From: Alphaproteobacteria bacterium
Lineage (GTDB): Bacteria > Pseudomonadota > Alphaproteobacteria > Micropepsales > Micropepsaceae
DNA length: 14,434 nt
Assembly (NCBI GenBank): GCA_947373775.1
Contig: CANBZE010000019.1
Span: forward strand, 1 to 14,434
Direction: 5' to 3'
Part shown: positions 7,638-14,229 of the stretch, piece by piece
Numbering within the stretch: position 1 is the first letter of the stretch
How the letters are laid out: the number at the start of each line of letters is the position of its first letter
Position numbers and translations under genes: made by a program
The notes under the pieces: model-generated
The model's input: only the letters and a program-made list of their open reading frames with translations
What the model was told of the DNA's origin: nothing
Databases searched by the model: none

Positions 7638-7814
7638 ATGCTGCGTGCATTTCAAAACCCCACCATTGGGGTACGTTTTAGTACTGAAAAAGGCGTAGGT
7701 TTTCCAACACTTATCGCTATTTTCGATTCTGCTGCGTCGCGCGATTCATCGTTGCGCAACGGCGACGGGTGGGGGGTCCTTCCGCACATCTTTGTTGAGC
7801 TGGCGGCATGTTAG
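7638..7814 (+). CDS. Small ORF (58 residues) upstream of and overlapping the Crp-like gene
   Basis: ATG 7638 is preceded by an excellent Shine-Dalgarno sequence (GGAAGGAG, 7624-7631, with about six bases of spacing), and the frame runs 58 codons to TAG 7812-7814, overlapping the ATG (7808) of the Crp/Fnr gene. That downstream gene has only a weak binding site, so the small ORF may couple ribosomes to it. I do not recognise the protein (MLRAFQNPTIGVRFSTEKGV...). Third-position GC is far lower than in neighbouring genes, so a stable product is doubtful; a regulatory leader peptide is as likely. It contains a short hairpin, ACCCCA-CCAT-TGGGGT (about 7656-7671). Confidence 0.45.
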   Translation: MLRAFQNPTIGVRFSTEKGVGFPTLIAIFDSAASRDSSLRNGDGWGVLPHIFVELAAC

Positions 7815-8524
7815 AAGCGCACGGACGCACCGGGATTCGCAACCGGCTTTTGCACAAGATCAGTCTGGAAGACTGGGGCCTGGTTGGGCCGCATCTGGAA
7901 GCGATCACGCTGAAGGAACGCCAGATCATCGAAGTCCCGGCCAAGCCGATCACCCACGCCTACTTCCTGGAAATCGGCGTGGCGTCGGTCGTGGCAGTCG
8001 ATGCGGAAGATCATCGCATCGAAGTCGGCGTCATCGGTTTTGAAGGCGTCACCGGCGTACCGCTGATCATGGGCGACAACCGCGCCCAGCATTCCACCTA
8101 CATGCAGATCGGCGGCAGCGGCCATCGCATGCCCGCCGAAGCGCTGTGCGGCGCTATCGCCAAAAGTGAGTCCCTGCGCAGCCTGATGCTGAAAGCGGCG
8201 CAAGGCTTCATGATCCAGACGGCGCAGACTGCACTGGCCAACGGCCGCGCCAAGCTGGAGCAGCGGCTGGCGCGCTGGCTGCTGATGGCACATGACCGCA
8301 TGACCACCGACGCGGTGCCGCTGACCCATGAATTCCTGGCCGTGATGCTGGGTGTGCGCCGCGCCGGCGTCACCGTGGCGATCCACGGCTTTGAACGGCG
8401 CGGGCTTGTAACGACGCGGCGCGGCCAGCTGACCATCGTGAACCGCACCGGGATCGAGCAGATCGCCGGCAGTTTCTACGGTACGCCGGAAGCCGAATTG
8501 AAGCGGCTCCTCGACCACAAGTAG
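7808..8524 (+). CDS. Crp/Fnr-family transcriptional regulator
   Basis: 238 residues. N-terminal cyclic-nucleotide-binding-like beta roll (about 20-125) with VIGFEGVTGVPLIMG in the position of the family's core turn, a long dimer helix (about 130-160), and a C-terminal winged helix from about 170, with recognition-helix region HEFLAVMLGVRRAGVTVAI (174-192) and FERRGLVTTRRGQL after it. There are no N-terminal cysteines of the Fnr iron-sulfur type, and the cAMP-binding Arg/Ser pattern of Crp is not evident, so the signal is unknown. The start at 7808 overlaps the upstream small ORF and lacks a good binding site of its own. Similar multi-copy regulators are common in alphaproteobacteria. Confidence 0.88.
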   Translation: MLEAHGRTGIRNRLLHKISLEDWGLVGPHLEAITLKERQIIEVPAKPITHAYFLEIGVASVVAVDAEDHRIEVGVIGFEGVTGVPLIMGDNRAQHSTYMQIGGSGHRMPAEALCGAIAKSESLRSLMLKAAQGFMIQTAQTALANGRAKLEQRLARWLLMAHDRMTTDAVPLTHEFLAVMLGVRRAGVTVAIHGFERRGLVTTRRGQLTIVNRTGIEQIAGSFYGTPEAELKRLLDHK

Positions 8525-8600
8525 CCCCTCCGGCCTTCGCACCTAATCGGTGCTACGGCCACCTCCCCATGCAAGCGCGCTCACCCGCGCGCCGGGGAGG
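8525..8600. repeat. Double-hairpin extragenic palindromic element
   Basis: Two neighbouring hairpins follow the Crp-like stop. The first (8532-8560) pairs GGCCTTCGCACC with GGTGCTACGGCC, ten of twelve positions, around TAATC. The second (8562-8600) pairs CCTCCCC with GGGGAGG and, inside, GCGCGC with GCGCGC. The layout (CCTCC, hairpin, CACCTCCCC ... GGGGAGGAT) matches what I recall of dispersed REP-like elements in alphaproteobacterial genomes; only one copy is visible here. It may also end crp transcription, though no T tract follows. The remaining 8601-8644 shows nothing clear. Confidence 0.5.
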
Positions 8601-8644
8601 ATTCCTGCTTGCATTTCATCTTTGGTACATGGTTTGTTCTCACC

Positions 8645-11098
8645 ATGCTGCCCCTTCAATTCACCGACTGGTTCGCCGCGCGCGGCTGGACGGCGCGAGA
8701 GCATCAGCTGGCGCTGGTGGAGCATGCCGCCAAGGGAGAAAGCGTGCTGCTGGTGGCGCCCACCGGGGGCGGCAAGACCCTGGCCGGCTTCCTGCCCAGC
8801 CTGATCGACCTTGCCAATAAACCAAAGCGGGGCCGCAAGCGGGGCCTGCACACGCTCTATATCTCGCCGCTGAAGGCGCTGGCGGTGGACGTCGCCCGCA
8901 ACCTGGACGCGCCCGTCACCGAGATGGCGCTGCCGGTGACGGTGGAGACGCGCACTGGCGATACCTCGGTGGCGCGGCGCCAGCGCCAGCGCCACAGCCC
9001 GCCTGACATCCTGCTCACCACACCAGAACAGCTCGGCCTGCTCACGGCCCATCCGCGCGCACCGCAGATGTTCGAGAATCTGCGCACCGTGGTGCTGGAC
9101 GAACTGCACGCCCTGTACAATTCCAAGCGCGGCGATCTCTTGGCGCTGGGCCTGGCGCGCCTGCAGACCTTGGCGCCCGGCCATCGCCGTGTCGGTCTGT
9201 CGGCGACGGTGAAGGATCCTGTACCACTGCAGCGCTTTCTGGTGCCGCAGCCCGCCAACGCGGAAGCCCTGTCGGCTTTGGTGATCGCCAAGGGCGGCGC
9301 CAAGCCCAGCATCGAGATCAGCACCTCGGATTCCTATGTCCCCTGGGCGGGGCATCTGGCCAGGCACGCCATGCTGGATGTGATGCTGGCGATTCAGAGC
9401 GCCAAGACCGCGCTGGTCTTCGTCAACACCCGCAGCCAGGCCGAACGCACCTTCCAGGAATTGTGGGCGATCAACGACAACAACCTGCCGATTGCCCTGC
9501 ATCATGGCTCGCTGGCGCTGGAACAGCGGCGCAAGGTGGAAGCGGCCATGGCCAAGGGCAGCTTGCGCGCCGTGGTCTGCACTTCGACCCTGGACTTGGG
9601 CATCGATTGGGGTGCCGTTGATAAAGTGATCTGCATCGGCGCGCCCAAGGGCGCCGCCCGGCTGGTGCAGCGCATCGGCCGGGCCAATCACCGGCTGGAT
9701 GAACCCAGCGCCGCACTGCTGGTGCCGGCCAATCGCTTCGAAGTGCTGGAATGCAATGCCGCGCGCGATGCGGTGCTGGCGGGCGAGCTGGACGGCGAGC
9801 GGCTGAAGGCCGGTGGGCTGGATGTGCTGGCCCAACACATATTGGGCACCGCCTGCGCCGCGCCGTTCGATCCCGCCAGCCTGTTCGCCGAAGTGCGCGC
9901 CGCTTCGCCTTACGCCCATCTCACCCACGAAGATTTCGACGCCGTGGTGGATTTCGTTGCCACCGGCGGTTACGCGCTCAAAGCCTATGACCGCTACGCC
10001 CGACTGCGCCCGACGTCAGACGGCAAGCTGCGCCTGGCCCATCCACGGCTGGCGCAGGAATACCGGCTCAATGCGGGCGTGATCGTGGAAGACCCGATGG
10101 TGGAAGTGCGGCTGCAAGGCCGCGGCAAGCCCGCCGGCGCGGGCGGCCGCAAGCTGGGCGAACTGGAAGAGTATTTCATCGAGCAGCTTTCCCCAGGCGA
10201 CACCTTTGTCTTTGCCGGTCAGGTGGTGCGCTTCGAAGGTCTGCGCGAGACCGGCGCCTATGTCACCAAGACCAGCGATCCCGACGCGGAAATCCCCAGC
10301 TACAATGGCGGCAAGTTTCCGCTTTCCACCTTCCTGGCCCAACGGGTGCGCGAGATGGTGTCCTCGCCGGAGCGCTGGCCCAGCTTGCCCGCGCCGGTGC
10401 AGGAATGGCTAAAGATCCAGGAATGGCGCAGCGTGATCCCGGCGCCCGGCCAGCTTCTGGTCGAGAGTTTTCCCCGCGGCAATCGTCATTACCTGGTCTG
10501 CTATCCGTTCGAAGGCCGCCTGGCGCACCAGACTTTGGGGATGCTGCTGACGCGGCGGCTGGAACGGTTGCGGCTGCACCCAATAGGCTTTGTCGCCAAC
10601 GAATATGCGCTGGCGGTGTGGGCCGCCAGGGACATGGGCGGGGCGGACATGGACGCGCTGTTCGATCAGGACATGCTGGGCGACGACCTGGACAGCTGGC
10701 TGGCCGATTCCAATCTGTACAAGCGAACCTTCCGCAACTGCGCCATCATTGCCGGGCTGATCCAGCGCCGCTTTCCCGGCAAGGAGAAAAGCGGACGTCA
10801 GGTGACATTTTCTTCAGATCTTATTTACGACGTTCTGCGGGAACATGAACCAGACCATGTGCTGCTGCGCGCTACCTACCAGGATGCGGGAACCGGTCTT
10901 CTGGACATCGCACGGCTGGGCGACATGCTGGCGCGGGTGAAAAAGCAGATCGTCACCCGGCGGCTCGACCGGGTCTCGCCGCTGGCGGTTCCGGCGCTGC
11001 TGGAAATTGACCGCCAGATGGTTGCAGGCGAGGCGGACGAGGCTATTCTGCGGGAAAACGAAGACTCCCTGATCCGGGATGCCATGCGTGTGGACTGA
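8645..11098 (+). CDS. Ligase-associated DNA damage response DEXH-box helicase (Lhr family)
   Basis: 817 residues from ATG 8645. Walker A APTGGGKT (38-45), motif Ib region SPLKALAVDVARNL (74-87), TTPEQL, DEXH box DELH (152-155), motif III SAT (186-188), and motif VI region QRIGRANHR; the C-terminal domains of the Lhr core follow, including FEGLRETGAYV and the CYPFEGRLAHQTLG stretch. This family is usually encoded with an ATP-dependent DNA ligase, an exonuclease and PdeM, and is thought to act in DNA repair. PdeM follows directly, but the ligase and exonuclease are not in the window. An in-frame TTG at 8609 would add 12 residues; neither start has a good binding site, and 8645 fits the family N-terminus. 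Confidence 0.92.
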   Translation: MLPLQFTDWFAARGWTAREHQLALVEHAAKGESVLLVAPTGGGKTLAGFLPSLIDLANKPKRGRKRGLHTLYISPLKALAVDVARNLDAPVTEMALPVTVETRTGDTSVARRQRQRHSPPDILLTTPEQLGLLTAHPRAPQMFENLRTVVLDELHALYNSKRGDLLALGLARLQTLAPGHRRVGLSATVKDPVPLQRFLVPQPANAEALSALVIAKGGAKPSIEISTSDSYVPWAGHLARHAMLDVMLAIQSAKTALVFVNTRSQAERTFQELWAINDNNLPIALHHGSLALEQRRKVEAAMAKGSLRAVVCTSTLDLGIDWGAVDKVICIGAPKGAARLVQRIGRANHRLDEPSAALLVPANRFEVLECNAARDAVLAGELDGERLKAGGLDVLAQHILGTACAAPFDPASLFAEVRAASPYAHLTHEDFDAVVDFVATGGYALKAYDRYARLRPTSDGKLRLAHPRLAQEYRLNAGVIVEDPMVEVRLQGRGKPAGAGGRKLGELEEYFIEQLSPGDTFVFAGQVVRFEGLRETGAYVTKTSDPDAEIPSYNGGKFPLSTFLAQRVREMVSSPERWPSLPAPVQEWLKIQEWRSVIPAPGQLLVESFPRGNRHYLVCYPFEGRLAHQTLGMLLTRRLERLRLHPIGFVANEYALAVWAARDMGGADMDALFDQDMLGDDLDSWLADSNLYKRTFRNCAIIAGLIQRRFPGKEKSGRQVTFSSDLIYDVLREHEPDHVLLRATYQDAGTGLLDIARLGDMLARVKKQIVTRRLDRVSPLAVPALLEIDRQMVAGEADEAILRENEDSLIRDAMRVD

Positions 11099-11101
11099 GC
11101 A

Positions 11102-11776
11102 ATGACGGACCTTTTGATCGATGTGAACGGCGAGACCGTTCTGCTGGATTCCTGCGGCGCGGCGTTCCTGCCGGCCCAATCCACCCTGGTTTTCGCCGAT
11201 CTGCACTTCGAAAAGGGCAGCTCCTATGCCCGCAGCCGCCAGTTCCTGCCGCCCTATGACACGCTCAACACCCTGCTGCGCATGGTCCGCGCGGTGGCGC
11301 GCCACAAACCGGCGCGGGTGATCGCGCTGGGCGATTCCTTCCATGACCGCGAGGCGGGCGACCGGCTGGGCAGCGAAGAACGCGGGTTGCTGGATTCGCT
11401 GTCGCGCAGCGCCCGCTTCACCTGGATCGCCGGCAACCATGATCCCAACCCGCCGGACTGGCTGGACGGCGAGGTGACAGACTGCATCCGCGTGGGCGGG
11501 CTGATCTTCCGCCATGAACCGGCGGCGGCTTTCGAGCCTGGCGAGGTGGCCGGGCACCTGCATCCTTGCGCCAGTGTCAGCAAATGGGGCCGCAGCGTGC
11601 GCCGCCGCTGCTTTGTCTCTGACGGGTTGCGGATGATCCTGCCATCGTTCGGCGCCTATACGGGCGGGTTGGATGTGGGCGACAGCGCCATCGCCACTTT
11701 GTTCGCCGGTCCCTTCCACGCTTACATGCTGGGACAGACACGGGTCTATGCCATCCCGCGGAGAATTGCGGTCTGA
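11102..11776 (+). CDS. pdeM: Ligase-associated DNA damage response endonuclease PdeM
   Basis: 224 residues, a metal-dependent phosphoesterase of the calcineurin-like fold. Metal-ligand motifs occur in order: FADLHFEKG (31-39), GDSFHD (77-82), GNHD (111-114), RHEP (137-140) and GHLHP (151-155). The gene begins three bases after the helicase stop, so the two are cotranscribed. Family members act with the neighbouring helicase and an ATP-dependent ligase in a repair cluster; biochemical role is only partly known. Confidence 0.92.
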   Translation: MTDLLIDVNGETVLLDSCGAAFLPAQSTLVFADLHFEKGSSYARSRQFLPPYDTLNTLLRMVRAVARHKPARVIALGDSFHDREAGDRLGSEERGLLDSLSRSARFTWIAGNHDPNPPDWLDGEVTDCIRVGGLIFRHEPAAAFEPGEVAGHLHPCASVSKWGRSVRRRCFVSDGLRMILPSFGAYTGGLDVGDSAIATLFAGPFHAYMLGQTRVYAIPRRIAV

Positions 11777-11785
11777 CCGGCGCCC

Positions 11786-11814
11786 AAAGAAAAAGGGCGG
11801 CCCGAGAGCCGCCC
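11786..11814 (-). terminator. Intrinsic terminator between pdeM and the small exported protein gene
   Basis: GGGCGGC (11795-11801) and GCCGCCC (11808-11814) form a perfect 7-bp GC stem with a six-base loop. On the minus strand it is followed by TTTTTCTTT (11794-11786), a textbook intrinsic terminator for the leftward gene ending at 11841. It lies 18 bases past the pdeM stop and may also stop rightward transcription less well. Confidence 0.8.
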
Positions 11815-11840
11815 CATTTCATCAGTCCATTGCGGCAGGA

Positions 11841-12119
11841 TCAGAAGCCGATCCAGACGCCGCTCCTGTAGTAGCCGCGGCCTTCGCGCGTGTCGCGATA
11901 ATGGCGCTGGTCATCCCACTTCTGGTGGAAATACCAGTCGTCATTGTGATTGACATAGCCGGTGCCCGGATAGCGGTAGTGGCGTTCGGTATGCCAGCAG
12001 TCGCCCGAGTCGTTGCAGACCATGCGGGCAGAGGCGGTGCCGGTGGTCGCAACCAGGGCGCCGGTGGCCATGAACATAGTAATGGCGGCGGCTGAAACAG
12101 CCGTTTTCAGAAATAGCAT
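11841..12119 (-). CDS. Small exported protein, aromatic/His-rich, function unknown
   Basis: 92 residues from ATG 12119, with GGAG (12132-12129) nine bases upstream. A signal peptide runs to about residue 31 (ATGALVATTGTASA, cleavage near ASA/R). The mature 61 residues have two cysteines (Cys35, Cys41), several His, Trp and Tyr (CWHTERHYRYPG, WYFHQKW) and end in GYYRSGVWIGF. Small secreted proteins with this GYWR-GVWI-type ending occur in alphaproteobacteria, without known function; the cysteine pair may be a disulfide. A possible EcfG-type promoter precedes it, so an envelope stress role is a reasonable guess. A longer in-frame start (12173) would begin before the binding site and is rejected. 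Confidence 0.82.
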   Translation of the reverse strand: MLFLKTAVSAAAITMFMATGALVATTGTASARMVCNDSGDCWHTERHYRYPGTGYVNHNDDWYFHQKWDDQRHYRDTREGRGYYRSGVWIGF

Positions 12120-12159
12120 GTGGGGATGCTCCAATAAGAGGAAGTTATCGTGCAGAGTT

Positions 12160-12184
12160 AACACCGTCAGCACGGTTCGGTTCC
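12160..12184 (-). promoter_or_regulatory. Possible EcfG-type promoter of the small exported protein
   Basis: On the minus strand GGAACCG starts at 12184; after GGAAC comes a 16-base spacer and TGTT (12163-12160). This fits GGAAC, 18 bases, TT, and the -35 has the favoured CG extension. Start would fall near 12153, about 34 bases before the ATG at 12119, with the GGAG binding site between. It lies in the 78-base gap after the kinase stop. Confidence 0.5.
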
Positions 12185-12197
12185 GTACGCCGGTGAA

Positions 12198-13268
12198 CTA
12201 AGCCGCCGTGCGGGACAGGAATGTCGCGTGGGTGACCGAAACCGTCATGCCGCCCGGGCCGCTGACAATCACGACCTGCGCATCCAGTTGCTGCGCCAGC
12301 GCCTTGACCAGGCTGGTGCCCAGCCCGCCCTTGGTGGGGGGCGTGCTGTCTGCGCCGCGCCCAATGCCGTTGTCGGACACCGAAAGCTTCCAGTCGGTGC
12401 CGTTCACTTCATAGTCCACCTTGACCGAGGCATCCTTGCCGGAGTCCGGAAAGGCGTATTTCAGGGCATTGATCACCAGTTCGGTGACGATCAGGCCCAG
12501 GCTGACGGCACTGGCGGAAGGCACATAGCCTTCGTCGGCGGTGACGGTGAGCTTGGCGGGGCGGCTTTCGCCGATCATGGATTCGGCCAGTGACTCGCAA
12601 AGCTTGGAAAGATAGGGCGCGACATCGATCACGTCGGCCCGCGCCGAAATGTGAAGATGCTGCTGCACGGCCGCCACCGACATGACACGACGATGCGCGT
12701 CCTGCAGGTGCTGGCGGGTTTCCTCCGAACTCACCGCGCGCGCCTTGAGCATCAGGATGCTGGCGATGATCTGCAGGCTGTTGACGATGCGATGCTGCAT
12801 CTCGGCCAGCAGCGTTTCCTTCTGCTGCAGAAGGTCGTCGGTGCGAAGTTGCAGCAGCTCTTTTTCCTGCTCGATGGCGCGCCGCTCGGTAATGTCCTCG
12901 AAGCCCAGAAGGATCAGGGAATGGCCGGCATCGGTGTCCAGCACCTTGCGGGCATGCAGCAGGAATTTGCGCGCGCCGATGCGGGGAAATTCCTGTTCGA
13001 CCAGGAAGCCTTCCACCACCGTCTGGTCCACCAGCGAACGTTCCAGCAGGGTGTGCAGGGCCGGAATGTCCCAGCCGCCCTTGTCCAGGGTGAACAGGGG
13101 CTGGCCCGGCGTGTCTTTGGGACCGATCTGGAAGACTTTGTGGAAGGAATTGCTGGCCACCAGGATCGTCAGGGTGTGGTCCAGAACGAGCAGCGGTTCG
13201 CGCACCGTCTCGACGACGATCTGCGCAAGCGAGCGGGCGTCTTCGATCTTGTCGAAGAGCATCGTCAT
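12198..13268 (-). CDS. PAS-domain sensor histidine kinase, HisKA_2/HWE type
   Basis: 356 residues from ATG 13268 (GTG 13274 is a near alternative; AAGGA lies just upstream). No membrane helix or signal peptide, so it is cytoplasmic. An N-terminal PAS domain (about 20-130, containing GGWDIPALHTLLE and EDITERR) is followed by a coiled-coil linker, the phospho-acceptor EMQHRIVNSLQIIASIL (His about 159-161), and an ATPase domain with N box ELVINALKYAF, DNGIGRG and GGLGTSLVKAL. The PAS lacks the flavin-binding Cys motif of LOV domains. Kinases of this class phosphorylate PhyR or single-domain regulators in the alphaproteobacterial general stress response. The response regulator gene lies 91 bases upstream on the same strand. 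Confidence 0.92.
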   Translation of the reverse strand: MTMLFDKIEDARSLAQIVVETVREPLLVLDHTLTILVASNSFHKVFQIGPKDTPGQPLFTLDKGGWDIPALHTLLERSLVDQTVVEGFLVEQEFPRIGARKFLLHARKVLDTDAGHSLILLGFEDITERRAIEQEKELLQLRTDDLLQQKETLLAEMQHRIVNSLQIIASILMLKARAVSSEETRQHLQDAHRRVMSVAAVQQHLHISARADVIDVAPYLSKLCESLAESMIGESRPAKLTVTADEGYVPSASAVSLGLIVTELVINALKYAFPDSGKDASVKVDYEVNGTDWKLSVSDNGIGRGADSTPPTKGGLGTSLVKALAQQLDAQVVIVSGPGGMTVSVTHATFLSRTAA

Positions 13269-13365
13269 GGCCACTTTTTCCTTATGGGATCGACGCTAGG
13301 CCCTTGATGGCTCTATGGCAATGAAGCCGGATAGCTGCGCGATCTTTCAATGAAATCAACGACTG

Positions 13366-13779
13366 CTAGTGCCGCAGCACCGTGTCAGACACGGCCTTGA
13401 TGATGGTATCGGGCAGGTAGGGTTTGCGGACAAAGCCGAACGCACCGGCCTCGCCGGCCTGCGCGGCCGTGGCATTGGCGGAGACCACGATAGAGCGGAT
13501 GGCGGGATTGTTGAGCTGCACCCAGGTCACCAGCGCCAGCCCGTCCATCAGGCCGGGCATGCGCACATCCGTCACCATGATGCTGATTTCGGAATGGCGC
13601 GACAGGACATCCAGGGCATCGGCGCTGTTCTGCGCTTCCAGCACCCAATAGCCGGCATCCTGCAGGATGGCGACCGCCGACATGCGGATCAGGGGTTCGT
13701 CTTCGACGACCAGGATGGTCCGGGGATCTGCAGCGTTACACATGCCAGTGATAAGCCCCCGCGCCGCCGTCGGTTCCAT
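13366..13779 (-). CDS. Single-domain (CheY-like) response regulator
   Basis: 137 residues, one receiver domain and no output domain. Acidic pair in VVEDEP (24-29), phospho-acceptor Asp71 in TDVRMPG, switch Ser100 (VVSAN) and Lys119 (VRKPY) are all present, so it should be phosphorylatable. Start ATG 13779 has AAGAGA just upstream; ATG 13743 (12 codons in) would also keep the whole fold. It probably acts as partner or phosphate sink of the HisKA_2 kinase encoded next, as LovR does with LovK in Caulobacter (an analogy, not shown homology). No GGAAC-type promoter is seen in front of it. Confidence 0.92.
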   Translation of the reverse strand: MEPTAARGLITGMCNAADPRTILVVEDEPLIRMSAVAILQDAGYWVLEAQNSADALDVLSRHSEISIMVTDVRMPGLMDGLALVTWVQLNNPAIRSIVVSANATAAQAGEAGAFGFVRKPYLPDTIIKAVSDTVLRH

Positions 13780-13858
13780 TTTCTCTTGTATTTCAATTAT
13801 TTACGAAGGGTAAAAGGGTGGGTAACCCGCGCCGGGGTCGCATTAATCCGACGCGGCG

Positions 13859-13883
13859 GGAACTTTCGCCCCAAGGCGGAGTT
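13859..13883 (+). promoter_or_regulatory. Possible EcfG-type promoter upstream of the small-RNA/HTH locus
   Basis: GGAAC (13859-13863), a 16-base spacer, then AGTT (13880-13883), the same spacing as the site at 12184. Start would fall near 13890. It points rightward, divergent from the response regulator. Confidence 0.42.
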
Positions 13884-13888
13884 TCCTC

Positions 13889-13952
13889 TGTGTCGAAGCC
13901 CTGCTTCGGCACGTCAAGGAGAGCCCGGTGCCCCCGCCCGGGCTTTTCCTTT
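13889..13952 (+). ncRNA. Possible small RNA (or attenuator leader) of about 60 bases
   Basis: From the predicted start near 13890 the sequence holds a 9-bp stem, TGTCGAAGC (13891-13899) with GCTTCGGCA (13903-13911, one G-U) around CCT; then an unpaired stretch containing AAGGAG (about 13916-13921); then an intrinsic terminator. No credible ORF lies inside. Promoter, hairpin and terminator in 95 bases is the build of a small RNA. It could equally be an attenuated leader of the HTH gene at 13968. The Caulobacter stress small RNA GsrN is an analogous EcfG-dependent case; no sequence similarity is claimed. Confidence 0.42.
13922..13952 (+). terminator. Intrinsic terminator upstream of the HTH gene
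   Basis: AGCCCGG (13922-13928) pairs with CCGGGCT (13938-13944) around a nine-base loop and is followed by TTTTCCTTT. It lies only 16 bases before ATG 13968, so it must end an RNA that starts upstream, not the HTH gene itself. Confidence 0.7.
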
Positions 13953-13967
13953 GCCATCAGGACAAGC

Positions 13968-14150
13968 ATGCCGCCCAAGACCGACAGAAACCGCCGCATC
14001 ATGGCTGACTTCGAAGCGGGCCATAGCCTGGAGCAGTTGAGCGCGGATCATGGGCTGACACCCTTGCGGGTTCAGGCCGTCCTGACGGACGAAAAACACA
14101 GGCGCCGCATCAGTCCCGATCCCTTTTACCGCAGCCTGCGCCGCGCCTAA
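13968..14150 (+). CDS. Small helix-turn-helix-like protein (60 residues)
   Basis: ATG 13968 has AGGA (13959-13962) five bases upstream. The protein has a basic start (PPKTDRNRR), then FEAGHSLEQLSADHGLTPLR (15-34), which has the shape of a helix-turn-helix (helix, Gly turn at 29, second helix to about 40), and a conserved-looking tail TDEKHRRRISPDPFYRSLRR. I do not know a named family. It could be a small DNA-binding protein. The frame stays open upstream to 13818, but that stretch is the promoter/terminator region and looks non-coding, so the short start is preferred. Confidence 0.7.
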   Translation: MPPKTDRNRRIMADFEAGHSLEQLSADHGLTPLRVQAVLTDEKHRRRISPDPFYRSLRRA

Positions 14151-14229
14151 CGCCCGCGACGCATCGCGCTTTGACTTTGGGCGGGTGCCCCATTTCATTG
14201 TCCTAAGGCCACTTGGGCCAAGGGGCGTC

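Noticed and set aside
8543..9928. A 461-codon minus-strand frame opposite the helicase
   Set aside because: Shadow of the helicase gene; its composition is rich in His, Gln, Arg and Gly, and the plus strand holds clear helicase motifs.
12198..13268. LOV (blue-light) identity for the PAS kinase
   Set aside because: The flavin-binding NCRFLQ-type motif is absent from the PAS region.
13818..13967. Upstream extension of the 60-residue HTH protein to 110 residues
   Set aside because: The extra 50 codons cover the promoter-like element, a stem-loop and an intrinsic terminator, and the translated part is Arg/Pro-rich without a conserved pattern.
14151..14229. CGCCC...GGGCG after the HTH gene as a terminator
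   Set aside because: Five-base arms with a loop of more than 20 bases and no T tract.
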